From an uncultured Planctomycetaceae bacterium (GTDB lineage: Bacteria; Planctomycetota; Planctomycetia; Pirellulales; UBA1268), in assembly GCA_903885565.1 (NCBI GenBank), contig CAISJI010000022.1, forward strand, positions 24,525 to 88,524: a stretch of 64,000 nucleotides of DNA, written 5' to 3'. Both the position numbers and the translations under genes were made by a program. Numbering within the stretch: the stretch's first letter is position 1; every line of letters starts with the position of its first letter. Below are positions 27,196 through 36,139 of the stretch, one piece after another. The notes under the pieces are model-generated. The model searched no databases. It saw nothing but the letters and a program-made list of their open reading frames with translations, and was not told the origin of the DNA.

Positions 27196-27587
27196 GGTGT
27201 GATTCCCTCGAGGTGCTCCGTCTTCCTGATTCTCGCTCTCGAAGTGAGGCTGCGCAAGGGGGCAGGGCACCTCCGTTCCATTCCTTCAGCGTGGTCCCAA
27301 CCTCCTCGCGGTCAGCTCGTCGATGGCCACCCGATCAAGTGAAAAGTTCCAGGCCAGCGCGTGCGCCAGATCTTGGCCGTTTGATCCTCAGTGAACCTTG
27401 ACGCCCGCGACCACGTGGAAGAGCATGCGAACCCTGGCCGACCATCGCACATCGTCTTGCGTGTCAGCATTACCGCCAGGCCCATGCCGAACTCAACTGG
27501 ATGGCGACACATGGCTCGACATGATCGTCAGAGGAATGGTGGTCCCAGTCGCCGTTGGTTGGCGGGCATGAGTCTTCAGTGGCTGAT
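27196..27587. other. 392-bp stretch without a supported gene
   Basis: Only short frames lie between the secreted toroid protein and the epimerase. On the minus strand near 27310-27380 a stretch reads NGQDLAHALAWNFSLDRVAIDEL, which looks protein-like but is bounded by stops on both sides. It may be a relic of a lost gene. No RNA gene or clear regulatory site was seen. Confidence 0.4.
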
Positions 27588-28550
27588 TCAGCCGAAACAT
27601 TGTGCGTCAGTTGAACGAAACCAGTCCACAAACTCGCGGATCCCCTGCTCGAACGGCACCCGGGCCTCGTATCCGAGCACGGCCTGGGATTTGTCAGGAT
27701 CGGCGAATGTGAGCGGCACGTCGCCGGGCTGCGGGGGCAGGTGCTCGATCACCGCCCGACGGCCCATCGCCTCCTCGATGCTGCGAATCAGGTCAATCGT
27801 GGCGATGGTGCGGCCGCTGCCGATGTTGAACACATCCCACGGGCTTGCATGGTCTAAGGCGGCGAGAATGCCGCGGACGGTGTCCGAGACATGCGTGTAG
27901 TCGCGGGCCGCCGAACCGTCGCCGTAGAGAGGCACGGGCCGGCCGGCGGCAATGCTCGAGGTGAATGTCGACACAGCCAGGTCTGGCCGTTGCCTGGGGC
28001 CATACACCGTGAACAACCTCACGCACTGCACCTGCAATCCATGCAGCGAGTGAAAGAGGTGGCACATGTCCTCCGCGGCCGCCTTGGTGCCCGCGTATGG
28101 AGATTCCGGCCGGGGGAGTGGATCGTCCTCTCGGAACGGCACCCGGTTGCTGGCTCCATAGACAGAACTCGACGATGCGAAAACGACCTTGTGCACCTGG
28201 GCCATTCTCGCCGCCTCCAGGACATTGATCGTTCCACCAATGTTCACGGCACAATACAGTGAGGGCGACTGGATGGAGGCTCGCACTCCGGGGCGGGCGG
28301 CCAAGTGAACGACAGCGTCGGGCCTCGACCTCAGAAAGATCTCCGTGAGCCGCTCCGCGTCGCAGATGTCGGCTTCGATAAACTCCGCAGCCCCATGCCG
28401 CAGGACCTCCTGAAGATTCTTCTCCTTCAGTTCTCTGGGGTAGAACGGATCGAGGCTGTCGAGACAGCAGACCTGGTCTCCCCGCAGTTGGATGCTCTCG
28501 CTGAGATGCGAGCCGATGAACCCCGCGGCGCCGGTGACCAGAACTTTCAT
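27588..28550 (-). CDS. NAD-dependent nucleotide-sugar epimerase/dehydratase
   Basis: 320 residues from the ATG at 28550; the open frame runs 32 codons further upstream without family similarity. An extended SDR enzyme: GAAGFIGSHL near residue 7 binds NAD. SSSSVYGASN provides the Ser, and PYAGTKAAAED provides the Tyr-x3-Lys. FTVYGPRQRPDLA and YGDGSAARDYTHVSD match the UDP-glucuronate/UDP-glucose 4-epimerase branch. It probably makes UDP-galacturonate or a related sugar for surface glycans. It lies head-to-head with the broken asparagine synthetase and glycosyltransferase genes. Confidence 0.92.
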   Translation of the reverse strand: MKVLVTGAAGFIGSHLSESIQLRGDQVCCLDSLDPFYPRELKEKNLQEVLRHGAAEFIEADICDAERLTEIFLRSRPDAVVHLAARPGVRASIQSPSLYCAVNIGGTINVLEAARMAQVHKVVFASSSSVYGASNRVPFREDDPLPRPESPYAGTKAAAEDMCHLFHSLHGLQVQCVRLFTVYGPRQRPDLAVSTFTSSIAAGRPVPLYGDGSAARDYTHVSDTVRGILAALDHASPWDVFNIGSGRTIATIDLIRSIEEAMGRRAVIEHLPPQPGDVPLTFADPDKSQAVLGYEARVPFEQGIREFVDWFRSTDAQCFG

Positions 28551-28707
28551 AAAATGTCTGGCCGGACTTGCGGAGTGTTTGGCGGTGGTCGATGCTGGTG
28601 CCTGCCCGGCACTCATCGAAAGTGTAATGTGGCCGCGGCGAGACACCAGACTCCGGGCCAGCGGGGATCCTCTGGTTGAGCATCAGCAGCAGGAAGCGGT
28701 CAACGTC

Positions 28708-29328
28708 ATGTGCGGAATCTGCGGCTTGGTCTGGTTTGACCCCGCCAAGCCGGTGGACGCCTGCATGGTGGACCGGATGATGTCCACGCTGGTGCACCGG
28801 GGGCCCAACCGCCTGTGGCCGTCGCAGTCGCTCAGAAAGCTGCGGCTGCCGGCCTGGCTCCTGATGGCATCGCTGCGAGATCAACTCTTCGACGACTCGG
28901 TCTACGCCACGATCGAACCAGACTTCAGGGCTTCACGCGAGGCGCTGCTCGCCACCTACGACCGGCTACGACCGCAACTGGAGCCTTTGTCGCCGATCAA
29001 TGCCTACTTCGCGGGGCTCGCGGCCAGCATCCCGCCCTATCTCCGGTGCGCCGGCGGCACGCCAAAGCATATCTTCCGTGAGGAGATTCGGGGGAAACTG
29101 CCGCCTTTCATCATGGCGCACCCCAAACGCGGCTTCGGCATGCCACCCTCCTACCACAACGTCCAATCGTGGCACGATGCCATCGCCCGGTTACGCCGGG
29201 AGAACCCGCTGCTGGAGAGCATGATCGACTTCGGCGGCCAGTCGTGCTGGAGCGGCGGCCTCAGCTGGCATGTTCTCTATCTGGGCACGTGGTTGGCTCA
29301 CCGATCCGGAGCGTCGTTGCCATGCTGA
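28708..29328 (+). pseudogene. Asparagine synthetase (AsnB type) with large internal deletion
   Basis: The frame starts MCGICGLVWFDPAKPVD, the glutaminase N-terminus with the catalytic Cys2, and reaches the HRGPN motif near residue 35. It then jumps to sequence matching only the C-terminal end of AsnB (SIPPYLRCAGGTPKHIFRE, then LPPFIMAHPKRGFGMP). About 206 residues remain of a usual ~600-650. The rest of the glutaminase domain and the ATP-pyrophosphatase loop (SGGxDS) are missing, so it cannot be a working synthetase. The reading frame is intact, which suggests a fairly recent deletion. Its TGA overlaps the start of the exostosin-like gene. Such AsnB genes commonly sit in polysaccharide clusters. 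Confidence 0.75.
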
Positions 29329-30467
29329 TGACGGGCAGTTCCATGCAGAACCAGAATGCCAAGGCAGAGCGACGACCGCTGATCTATGTCTATCAACTGC
29401 CTCCCCATCTGAACGTGGAGACAGTGCAACGCCATCCCTCGCAGAGTCTCGACTTCTGGTATGTGGAGCATCTGTTTCACCAGAATGTGCTGACGAGCGA
29501 TTTCGTAACCCTTGATCCGGAAGACGCCGATTTCTTTCTCATCCCGTTCTATCCCGCCTGCTACTTTGCGGCCTTTGCCTACGATCGCGGGATCAATCCT
29601 GCGCGATGGACGCGTCTCCAGCGGTATCGCTCCGAACTGCACGTTCATCTTGGATTTCGCGAGATGATGCGGATCGTGCGGTCACAGCCGACGTGGAAAA
29701 GGCTGGAGGGGCGGCGCCACCTGCTCGTCTTTGGGCAGGGGCGTGGGGCGAACAGCGGGTATTTCTGGCGGTGGTACGGTCCGCAGGTGCGTCGCTGCAC
29801 GTTCCTTGGAGTGGAGGCGCGTCCTTGGGGAGACCCGACCTCCTTTCGGATCGGTCATGACGCAGTGATTCCGGGATACACCCCCTGGCAGGACGTCATC
29901 GACGAATTGACTGCTGAAAACCTGCCGCGGGACATCCTCATCCACTTTCGGGGCCGGTCGTGGGGAGCGGTACGACCGGAAATTTTCCGGCATCTCCGGC
30001 CGGCGCCGGAGATCGTGCTGGACGAGGCAGTACGGTTCGCCCTTGGCGGAGAGAATCGCCGCGCATCGCGGGCGGATGCCGTGGAGTATTTCCGCGAACT
30101 CCATCGCAGCGTGTTCTGTCTGTGCCCGGCCGGGTGGACGCCATGGAGCAAGCGGATCTACGAGACGATTCTGTGCGGCGCGATCCCCGTATTCATTCCT
30201 GGCTCGTTCGTTCCACCATTCCCCGGGCAGATCGATTTTGAGAGGTTTTCCGTGACGGTGACGATGGACCAACTGCCCCATCTCGAGCAGATCCTGCGGT
30301 CCATTCCCGCCGAGCGAGTGAAGGAAATGCTCGCGGAGGTTGGCCGTGTCCGACGGCACTTCATCTGGCACGCGCAGACGCTTCCGGGCGACGCCTTCGA
30401 CACCGTCGTGCGGGGCCTCTCTGGTGGCCCGGCGGCGAACATGCAGGACGGGCCGCGCTTGCAATGA
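29322..30467 (+). CDS. Exostosin-family (GT47-like) glycosyltransferase
   Basis: 381 residues from the ATG at 29322, which overlaps the previous stop; MQNQN at 29343 is an alternative. It starts RPLIYVYQLPPHLN, has the acidic EDADFFLIPFYPACYF segment, and carries the exostosin core VFCLCPAGWTPWSKRIYE followed by TILCGAIPVFIPG. Exostosin-domain proteins transfer sugars from UDP-sugar donors. Bacterial members occur in capsule and exopolysaccharide clusters. It would act in the cytoplasm on surface glycan, next to an epimerase and a GT4 gene. Confidence 0.88.
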   Translation: MLMTGSSMQNQNAKAERRPLIYVYQLPPHLNVETVQRHPSQSLDFWYVEHLFHQNVLTSDFVTLDPEDADFFLIPFYPACYFAAFAYDRGINPARWTRLQRYRSELHVHLGFREMMRIVRSQPTWKRLEGRRHLLVFGQGRGANSGYFWRWYGPQVRRCTFLGVEARPWGDPTSFRIGHDAVIPGYTPWQDVIDELTAENLPRDILIHFRGRSWGAVRPEIFRHLRPAPEIVLDEAVRFALGGENRRASRADAVEYFRELHRSVFCLCPAGWTPWSKRIYETILCGAIPVFIPGSFVPPFPGQIDFERFSVTVTMDQLPHLEQILRSIPAERVKEMLAEVGRVRRHFIWHAQTLPGDAFDTVVRGLSGGPAANMQDGPRLQ

Positions 30468-30531
30468 GTCTGCACGAGACCTTGGAGCTGAAATTGATCG
30501 ATATCCCGCAGCTCGTCGACAAGATCGTTTC

Positions 30532-31581
30532 ATGCCGTTAGACCGACCACTCCGGTTGCTGAAAGTTGTGCCCTATCCGGTGATTCCTGACAGCGCCGGG
30601 GGGAAGATCCGGGGCGTGCAATTGTCGCGGGCGCTGGCCCGCGCCGGCGTCGATGTCACGATCCTCACCCCGTGGCATCCGCGGCAGAAACCGTCTCTTT
30701 ACGAGCATGAGCCGTTTCGGCTGCGGCAGGTGCCCTATCCCTTTGTCCTGCCACTGCTTTTCACCGACCGGCCGCTGCCCTACCAGTATTTGTCGTCGTT
30801 TCATCCAGGGCTGGGCTGGCTGGCCGCCTCTTCACTGCGCGGATGCGACATCTATCACTTCGAGCATCCCCAGTTTGCGTCGCTGGCCCGCCGGCTGCCG
30901 GCAGCCGCGAACGTCATGTACGGCTCGCATATTTTCGAGCATGACTACGTGGTGCAGGAGTGCCGGAGCGAATGGGCGGCGCGGGTGGCGAAAGCCCGCG
31001 TGTTTACGTTGGAGAGGTCGCTTCTCGAGCGAAGTCAGCACGTCTTCGCCGTGTCGCAGGCGGACAAAGAACGGTTCGCGGAGTTGTATCCGGTGGACGC
31101 GGGGAAGATCACCGTGGCTCCCAATGGGATTGCCGATCTGCGGCCGTTGGGCACCGATCAGACGCGGGTCCTGTAACGATTTCCGCAGATCGCGTCCTAT
31201 GCATCCCGGGCGGTCTGTAGCGGCAGCGACGTGGAGCACAATCGCGCCGCCGTGAGGTTTATCCTCGATGAACTGGCCCCACTCCGGCCCGACGCCGCTT
31301 TCGTCGTCCACGGCTCCTGCGGTCGGCAGTTCACCGGCATCGGCCTGGCGCCGAACGTGTTCGTCGACACAGATCCGTTCCGGTTCGATGACTATGCGGT
31401 GACCGGATTCGTGGGCATCAACCCGGTGACAACGGGCGGCGGCACGAACCTGAAGGTGCAGCACTCCCTGAGCCGTGGCCTGCCGGTGGTATCGACGCCG
31501 TTCGGCATGCGCGGGCACGAAGACTTCCGGCGTGCGGTGACCGTGTGCGAACTGGCGGATTTCTCTGACGCACTGAAAAAC
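30532..31581 (+). pseudogene. GT4-type glycosyltransferase broken by an in-frame stop and truncated
   Basis: From the ATG at 30532 the frame reads as the N-terminal half of a group 1 glycosyltransferase (PVIPDSAGGKIRGVQLSRAL, FAVSQADKERF, ITVAPNGI). A TAA at 31174-31176 stops it. Past the stop the same frame continues directly with the C-terminal half (DVEHNRAAVRFILDEL, then GGGTNLKVQHSLSRGLPVVSTPFG), so this is one gene with a nonsense mutation, not two. At about 31582 the similarity ends abruptly and a recombinase tail follows. Probably non-functional unless the stop is read through or a sequencing error. Confidence 0.75.
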
Positions 31582-31725
31582 CCTGTGGCGAGACTGATGC
31601 CCGCGCAGCTGAAAGAGCTGATGCGGCACGAGTCGATCGAGACGACTCTCCGCTTCTACGTGGGCACCGACGCTCAAACGAAAGCCGACGCGGCTTGGGC
31701 TGCATATGAGCGGGCCACAGCGCCA
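31582..31725 (+). pseudogene. Tyrosine recombinase (phage-type integrase) C-terminal remnant
   Basis: In the same frame as the broken glycosyltransferase, about 48 residues read RLMPAQLKELMRHESIETTLRF then YVGTDAQTKADAAWAAYERA. This is the C-terminal end of a tyrosine recombinase: the His before SIETT and the Tyr of RFYVG correspond to the HxxR-to-Tyr end of the catalytic site. The rest of the integrase is gone. It ends ~115 bp from the 3' end of tRNA-Lys, the classical place for an integrase of an element inserted at a tRNA gene. Confidence 0.7.
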
Positions 31726-31838
31726 GCATTTTTGGGCGGTCTACCTAACAGTTCGTCTCACAGTGGCCGATCTGAGCCTTCGAGCGCGAGTGGTTCGACT
31801 GCTCGTAAGTCCAAGCGGCAACAGGGGGTTACGAAAAA

Positions 31839-31912
31839 TGGGGCTGCTGGGACTCGAACCCAGGACCAACGGATTAAAAGTCCGATGCTCTAACCAACTG
31901 AGCTACAGCCCC
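31839..31912 (-). tRNA. tRNA-Lys (anticodon TTT)
   Basis: The minus-strand sequence folds as a full cloverleaf. Acceptor arm GGGGCTG/CAGCCCC, D-arm GCTCAGTTGGTTAGAGC, anticodon loop CTTTTAA (anticodon TTT), T-arm with GGTTCGAGTCC, discriminator A. CCA is not encoded. The integrase remnant and broken genes lie on its 3' side. Confidence 0.97.
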
Positions 31913-32052
31913 GAGACCCTATCCTACCGTAGGCCAGCCCGCCAGCAACCGGGGCCTTTGCCGGCCGTGAAACCCACAAAACAGGCTTGAAAAACAGTGT
32001 TTCGGCTTGGGTTGATCGAACCCAGAAAATGCTGATCTGTGCCCCTCTCACT

Positions 32053-32190
32053 CTCCGTGGAAAAAGTCATCCCTGCCCCTCTGAACTGAAAGCCAGTTCA
32101 CTTTGCCGACCGGTGGAAACGCCGAAGATTTCCCCGGTCGGCAGGCATCGCCTCCAGCGATGTGGCACTTTATCCAGGGCCTGCCAGGGG
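32053..32190 (+). repeat. Dispersed structured repeat, copy A
   Basis: About 138 bp related over its full length to 40446-40580 and 54779-54914. It begins CCGTGGAAAAAGTCA. It has three hairpins: TGAACTG/CAGTTCA (32082-32100), a long stem CCGACCGGTGGAAA/TTTCCCCGGTCGG (32106-32141) and CATCGC/GCGATG (32146-32162). It lies in the 336-bp gap between tRNA-Lys and the HDAC-fold gene, which holds nothing else recognisable. Confidence 0.8.
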
Positions 32191-32248
32191 GATGAGGAAC
32201 TGAGTCATAGTCCGCGCCGGCCTCCCGGGACCTGCGTAGAAATCATCT

Positions 32249-33142
32249 ATGAAACTTTTCTACTCACCCGATTACGTCGCCAGCGGTGTCTCGTTCGAAA
32301 CGCTGCAGAAACCAGCCTGGATTGCGGAGTCTCTCAGCCGCTCTCCGATTGATGGAGTGGCAATTGAGGAGCCTGAGTCGCTTTCCATCGGCACCGTTGA
32401 AGAGACGCACGATCCGATCTACGTCAGCGCCATTGAGGCCGGTGAGCCGGGGTGTCTGGCAGAGTCGCAGGGCTTCCGCTGGGACGCATCGCTGCTGGCG
32501 GCGGTTCTGGCCAGCAACGGCGGCGTCGTGGCGGCAGCGAAGCAGGCCCTGCAGACCGGACGCAACGCTGGATGCCTCTCCAGCGGGCTGCACCATGCTC
32601 GCCGGGAAAAGGGCTGCGGTTTCTGCACATTCAACGGACTTGTCATCGCCGCCCGTGAGGCACTTCATGCCGGTGCGGAACGGGTGCTGATTCTCGACTT
32701 CGACGCCCACTGCGGCGGCGGAACGGCGTCGCTCATCAAAGGCGATCCACGCCTCGTGCAGCGGGATGTTTCGGTCGACCGTTTCGACCACTACGCTCCG
32801 CAGGCGAACGCACATCTTCAGGTAGTGACGCAGGCGGCCGACTGGCTCCCGGCAATCTGCCGACAATTGGACGAGTCAGGAGACTTTGACCTCTGCCTCT
32901 ACAACGCTGGGGTCGATCCGTTTGAGGACGATGAGGGGGGCGGACTGCGGGGGATCACCCGCGAACACCTGATCAAGCGGGAGGCACTCGTATTCGACTG
33001 GGCCAGATCGCGCACGCTGCCGGTGGCGTTCGTGATGGCAGGCGGATACCTCAGCAAAAAGAACGACCGAGCACAGTTGGTGGCACTCCACAGAATCACA
33101 GTCCGCGTGGCGGCGGTGACGAGTCAGGCATCACATACTTGA
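32249..33142 (+). CDS. Histone deacetylase-fold (acetylpolyamine/acyl-amide) hydrolase
   Basis: 297 residues, usual for bacterial members of the arginase-deacetylase superfamily. The family motifs appear in order. LHHARREKGCGFCTFNGLVIAA holds the active-site His pair (115-116). DFDAHCGGGT holds zinc ligands Asp152 and His154. YNAGVDPFEDD holds the third ligand, Asp223. AGGY lies near the end, but the Tyr position needs alignment. It would remove acetyl or other acyl groups from amines (polyamine, lysine or similar) in the cytoplasm. The next gene starts 10 bp downstream, so they may be one operon. Confidence 0.88.
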   Translation: MKLFYSPDYVASGVSFETLQKPAWIAESLSRSPIDGVAIEEPESLSIGTVEETHDPIYVSAIEAGEPGCLAESQGFRWDASLLAAVLASNGGVVAAAKQALQTGRNAGCLSSGLHHARREKGCGFCTFNGLVIAAREALHAGAERVLILDFDAHCGGGTASLIKGDPRLVQRDVSVDRFDHYAPQANAHLQVVTQAADWLPAICRQLDESGDFDLCLYNAGVDPFEDDEGGGLRGITREHLIKREALVFDWARSRTLPVAFVMAGGYLSKKNDRAQLVALHRITVRVAAVTSQASHT

Positions 33143-33151
33143 GAGGAACAG

Positions 33152-33652
33152 ATGATCCATTTCACTCTGTCAGTTGAGAACCTTCCCTGCGTCTGCCGTG
33201 CCACGACCGCCGACATTGAGCGGGCCATCGAAAGCCTGCGATCGCCGACGGGGCCGACCTACATCAACCTCACCGGCCCAGATGGGTCGTATGCTCAGGC
33301 GGGAGGAACCAACGGCCGCTACGTGATCGAGTCGCGCGACGTGTACGGCGAGGGATTCCTGCACTGGCGGGCGGGCGTGCCGTCCGACAGTCAGGAGAAG
33401 ACCTCCGTCTACTTCTACGCCAAATGCAGCCGTGGCCTTCACCGGCCGCGGAGCTGCCCCTATAAGATCGACGCAGCAGACGTGCTGGGCTGGGAGAACG
33501 TGAAGGAAGCCCTGCTGCATTACGCCGCTACTGGCGAGCGGCATCGAGGGTATTCGTGGAGAGATGTGTCGAGCGAGTATCCGTGTACAGCGAAGCACGA
33601 TTCTATCAAAGAGTTTGTTCCGGCAAGCAGACAGGCGACTGACGCAAGATGA
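33152..33652 (+). CDS. Hypothetical 166-residue protein, tandem paralogue 1
   Basis: 166 residues; GAGAGGA five bases before the ATG supports the start. No known domain recognised. It is clearly related to the next gene (also 166 residues). Shared features: AT-x-ADIERA near residue 17, GPTY, the block ESRDVYGEGFLHWRAG (residues ~60-75), a CxxGxHxxRxCP-like Cys/His cluster (~92-102) and the C-terminal ATGER-x4-YSW-x-DVS. The overall layout loosely recalls Imm1-type immunity proteins, but that is a weak guess. It starts 10 bp after the HDAC-fold gene. Confidence 0.65.
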   Translation: MIHFTLSVENLPCVCRATTADIERAIESLRSPTGPTYINLTGPDGSYAQAGGTNGRYVIESRDVYGEGFLHWRAGVPSDSQEKTSVYFYAKCSRGLHRPRSCPYKIDAADVLGWENVKEALLHYAATGERHRGYSWRDVSSEYPCTAKHDSIKEFVPASRQATDAR

Positions 33653-33769
33653 TAATCATGATTGGAAAACCGGGCGATGCGTTTGCAGATTTCCCCAGCC
33701 TGCCAACCACGACGGCAGACGGTGGCAAACCAGCCGCGCCCACACTTATTTCTGATACGGAGACCTCAC

Positions 33770-34270
33770 ATGCCCGGTTTCACGCTCGAACTTGAAGAAT
33801 GCCCTCATCAGCTATTCGCAACCGCAGCCGACGTCGAACGAGCATTACGCATGATGGCCAAGCCTCGGGGGCCGACGTTCGTCATGCTCAAAAAGCCATG
33901 TGGTGGATTGGCGAAGGCGTGTGGTTTCAACGACCGCTTTTGCGTCGAGACTCGTGATGTTTATGGCGAGGGTTTCAGGCACTGGCTTGCTGGTTTGCCC
34001 AACGTGAAGGACAGGTCTGATGTGGTGATGCACTTTCGCAACCATTGCGCTGTCCACGGTAAGCGGCGGTGCCCACTTCCGGCATGGGGGGAAAACGTGC
34101 TCACCCTTTCTGACGTGCGGGCTATCCTGCTGTTTTACCAAGCCTCAGGCGAACGCCTCGGCAGCTATCCTTGGGAGGATGTATCTCAGTACTGCCTTGA
34201 CGCCGCGCTCAAAGGAGACAGCAGATTCATTCGGGAAATTCGGCCGCAGGGGGCTGATCGGCGCCGCTGA
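33770..34270 (+). CDS. Hypothetical 166-residue protein, tandem paralogue 2
   Basis: 166 residues from the ATG at 33770, with GGAG seven bases upstream; the longer frame from 33662 adds a tail without similarity to the paralogue. It shares ATAADVERA, GPTF, ETRDVYGEGFRHWLAG, the Cys/His cluster (CAVHGKRRCP) and ASGER-x3-YPW-x-DVS with the gene before it. The conserved blocks lie in the same order at the same spacing, so this is an old tandem duplication under constraint. Function unknown. Confidence 0.65.
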   Translation: MPGFTLELEECPHQLFATAADVERALRMMAKPRGPTFVMLKKPCGGLAKACGFNDRFCVETRDVYGEGFRHWLAGLPNVKDRSDVVMHFRNHCAVHGKRRCPLPAWGENVLTLSDVRAILLFYQASGERLGSYPWEDVSQYCLDAALKGDSRFIREIRPQGADRRR

Positions 34271-34521
34271 GAGCGGAATAACGCGGCAGCCCTGCCATCT
34301 CGACCAGCGGCACATGCCAGCCTGCCACATCTCCAGTTTCCACGTTTTCCGGAGGGCTTTTGCCACCCCCGATGCATCTGCCATCAACCCAAAAACCTGC
34401 AGCGGTTGATGCGGCACCGGAGCATTCCTTCGATGACAGGCCCCCCGCCAGCGGCCAGCAACCGGGGCGACTGGCGGCCCAAAGAGCACCGCAACCGGGC
34501 CGAATTCGCTAGAAAAGAAAC

Positions 34522-34549
34522 TTGACCGCTAAAACGGGATGCCTATAAT
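34522..34549 (+). promoter_or_regulatory. Strong sigma-70-type promoter of the second DUF1559 gene
   Basis: TTGACC (34522-34527), a 16-bp spacer and a perfect TATAAT (34544-34549), in a locally AT-rich stretch 57 bp before the DUF1559 start. It is the best promoter match I saw in the window. A Fur-like box follows at the expected transcription start. The rest of the 34271-34605 gap has a short GC-rich inverted repeat (34446-34476) and nothing else recognised. Confidence 0.65.
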
Positions 34550-34560
34550 GAGATTCTATT

Positions 34561-34579
34561 GATAATGATTCTCTGTCTC
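34561..34579. promoter_or_regulatory. Fur-box-like site
   Basis: GATAATGATTCTCTGTCTC matches 14 of 19 positions of the Fur consensus GATAATGATAATCATTATC, with the first nine bases identical. It lies 12 bp after the -10 hexamer, over the early transcribed region, where a bound repressor would stop initiation. No fur gene is in the window. Confidence 0.4.
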
Positions 34580-34605
34580 AATAAGCCAGAAGAGGGTCTC
34601 CTTCG

Positions 34606-35673
34606 ATGATCTGCTCGCTGAACAGGCGCCTCCGACTTTGTTTCCGATCCCGATCCACAGTCCGCGCCGTGACTCGCCCCGCCGGATTCACGCTCGTGGA
34701 ATTGCTGGTGGTGATCGCGATCATCGGCACGCTCGTCGGCCTGCTGCTCCCCGCAGTGCAGGCAGCTCGTGAATCCGCCCGGCGAATCTCCTGCCAGAAT
34801 AACCTGCGGCAGCTGGGAATCGGCCTCCACAACTTCGAAACTGCCAACACATATTTCCCTCCCTCGTCGTGGGCGGTCTCGACTGCATCGGAACCCTGGT
34901 CCGGACAAGCACGGCTCCTTCCGTATGCCGAGGGAGATGCGCTCTTCCAAAGAATCGATTTCTCGAAGACCTATGCAGATAAGGTGAACAAGGACCTTTT
35001 TCCCCCCAACGGCGTGGCGGCGATGAAGGTCGAAGTTCTTATCTGCCCAAACGAGATCAACAGCCGATCCAGACTCGATTCAGCCGGCGTGGCTCAGCAC
35101 TTTCCGCTCTCGTACGGCCTGTGTACAGGCATTTTTAAGGTGTACGACCCGGCGACCAAAACAGACGGTGGCACGGCCTTCGCACCGTTTGCGAAACTCG
35201 CTGCAAAAGCCTTTTCCGACGGACTCGGGAAGACGCTGGCGATCTCCGAAATCAAGGCGTTCAACCCCAGATCGCAGGACATCGCAAACCTTTCCGACCC
35301 GCCACCAGATTCACCGGCGACAGCAACAGCCCTTGTCAATCCGGCCAAGTTTGCCGAGACGGGACATACCGAATGGTGCTGTGGACGCACGCTCCAGACT
35401 GGCTTCACGACCGCGTTTCCACCAAACACCTTCGTTCCCTATCAACACTCCGACGGCGTCACATACGACATCGACATCTGTGGCAGCCGCGAGGGACTGA
35501 GCACCACAACCGCGACCTACGCCGCCGTTACGTCGCGCAGCTATCACGCCGGCATTGTGTCGTCGGCCTTCATGGACGGCAGCGTCCGCTCCATCGCCAA
35601 CGGCATTGATGGCAGCCTGTGGAAATCGCTCTCGACTCGTGCCGGGGGCGAAAATCTGCCGGGCGATTACTGA
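34606..35673 (+). CDS. DUF1559 pseudopilin-like protein
   Basis: 355 residues. A 27-residue basic leader ([17 protein letters not shown] onward) precedes the prepilin motif [16 protein letters not shown], which suits type IV prepilin peptidase cleavage. [21 protein letters not shown] follows, and the end has the family's [14 protein letters not shown] motif. It is likely exported and membrane-anchored by the N-terminal helix. It is transcribed alone from a strong promoter with a Fur-like site, unlike the LacI-linked DUF1559 gene at 7432-8469. Role unknown; surface fibre or substrate binding is the usual proposal. Confidence 0.9.
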   Translation: MICSLNRRLRLCFRSRSTVRAVTRPAGFTLVELLVVIAIIGTLVGLLLPAVQAARESARRISCQNNLRQLGIGLHNFETANTYFPPSSWAVSTASEPWSGQARLLPYAEGDALFQRIDFSKTYADKVNKDLFPPNGVAAMKVEVLICPNEINSRSRLDSAGVAQHFPLSYGLCTGIFKVYDPATKTDGGTAFAPFAKLAAKAFSDGLGKTLAISEIKAFNPRSQDIANLSDPPPDSPATATALVNPAKFAETGHTEWCCGRTLQTGFTTAFPPNTFVPYQHSDGVTYDIDICGSREGLSTTTATYAAVTSRSYHAGIVSSAFMDGSVRSIANGIDGSLWKSLSTRAGGENLPGDY

Positions 35674-35931
35674 GCGAGCCACGCGGCCCATACTCCAAGC
35701 GACATCGCCTGGATCCGCGGCAAATCGACCAGCGTGGCACTGGCAGGCTGAGAACAAGGTGCCCGATAGCTGCCTGCGACGGGGCTGGCAGAGAGCGTTG
35801 CAAAAGCTCGCAAGCACCAGCCAGCAGCCACCGGGGAGGCACCTCCGGGAACGCCGCCCGAATCAGCCAGATGGAGCCGCCGCAACAACCGGCCACCCAG
35901 CCGGGGGAAAGAGTTGCCGGCCAAACAGAAA

Positions 35932-36015
35932 TGCCCGAGAGAGGACTTGAACCTCCACCCAGTTACCTGGACAAGAACCTGAATCTTGCGCGTCTGCCAA
36001 TTCCGCCACTCGGGC
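35932..36015 (-). tRNA. tRNA-Leu (anticodon CAG)
   Basis: 84 nt with a long variable arm. Acceptor GCCCGAG/CTCGGGC, D-loop region GGCGGAATTGGCAGACGC, anticodon stem CAAGA/TCTTG around TTCAGGT (anticodon CAG), T-arm GGTTCAAGTCC, discriminator A. CCA not encoded. Confidence 0.96.
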
Positions 36016-36139
36016 GAGTGGACCGCTCAAAGCGGCGCGAGAAAATAGCCTACCAGCCCCACCGGCCGACGCAAGACTGGCCCCTGTTTTATCGGATATG
36101 CCGGGCTGGCTTCATCTGCCGCAGGCGGGCAGAAATCCC

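Noticed and set aside
31729..31893. Protein-like extension reading GAAGTRTQDQRIKSPML after the integrase remnant
   Set aside because: This is translation across the antisense strand of tRNA-Lys, a common false protein.
31231..31893. Separate complete gene downstream of the GT4 fragment
   Set aside because: It is in the same frame as the upstream fragment and continues its domain after a single stop codon, so it is one broken gene followed by an integrase remnant.
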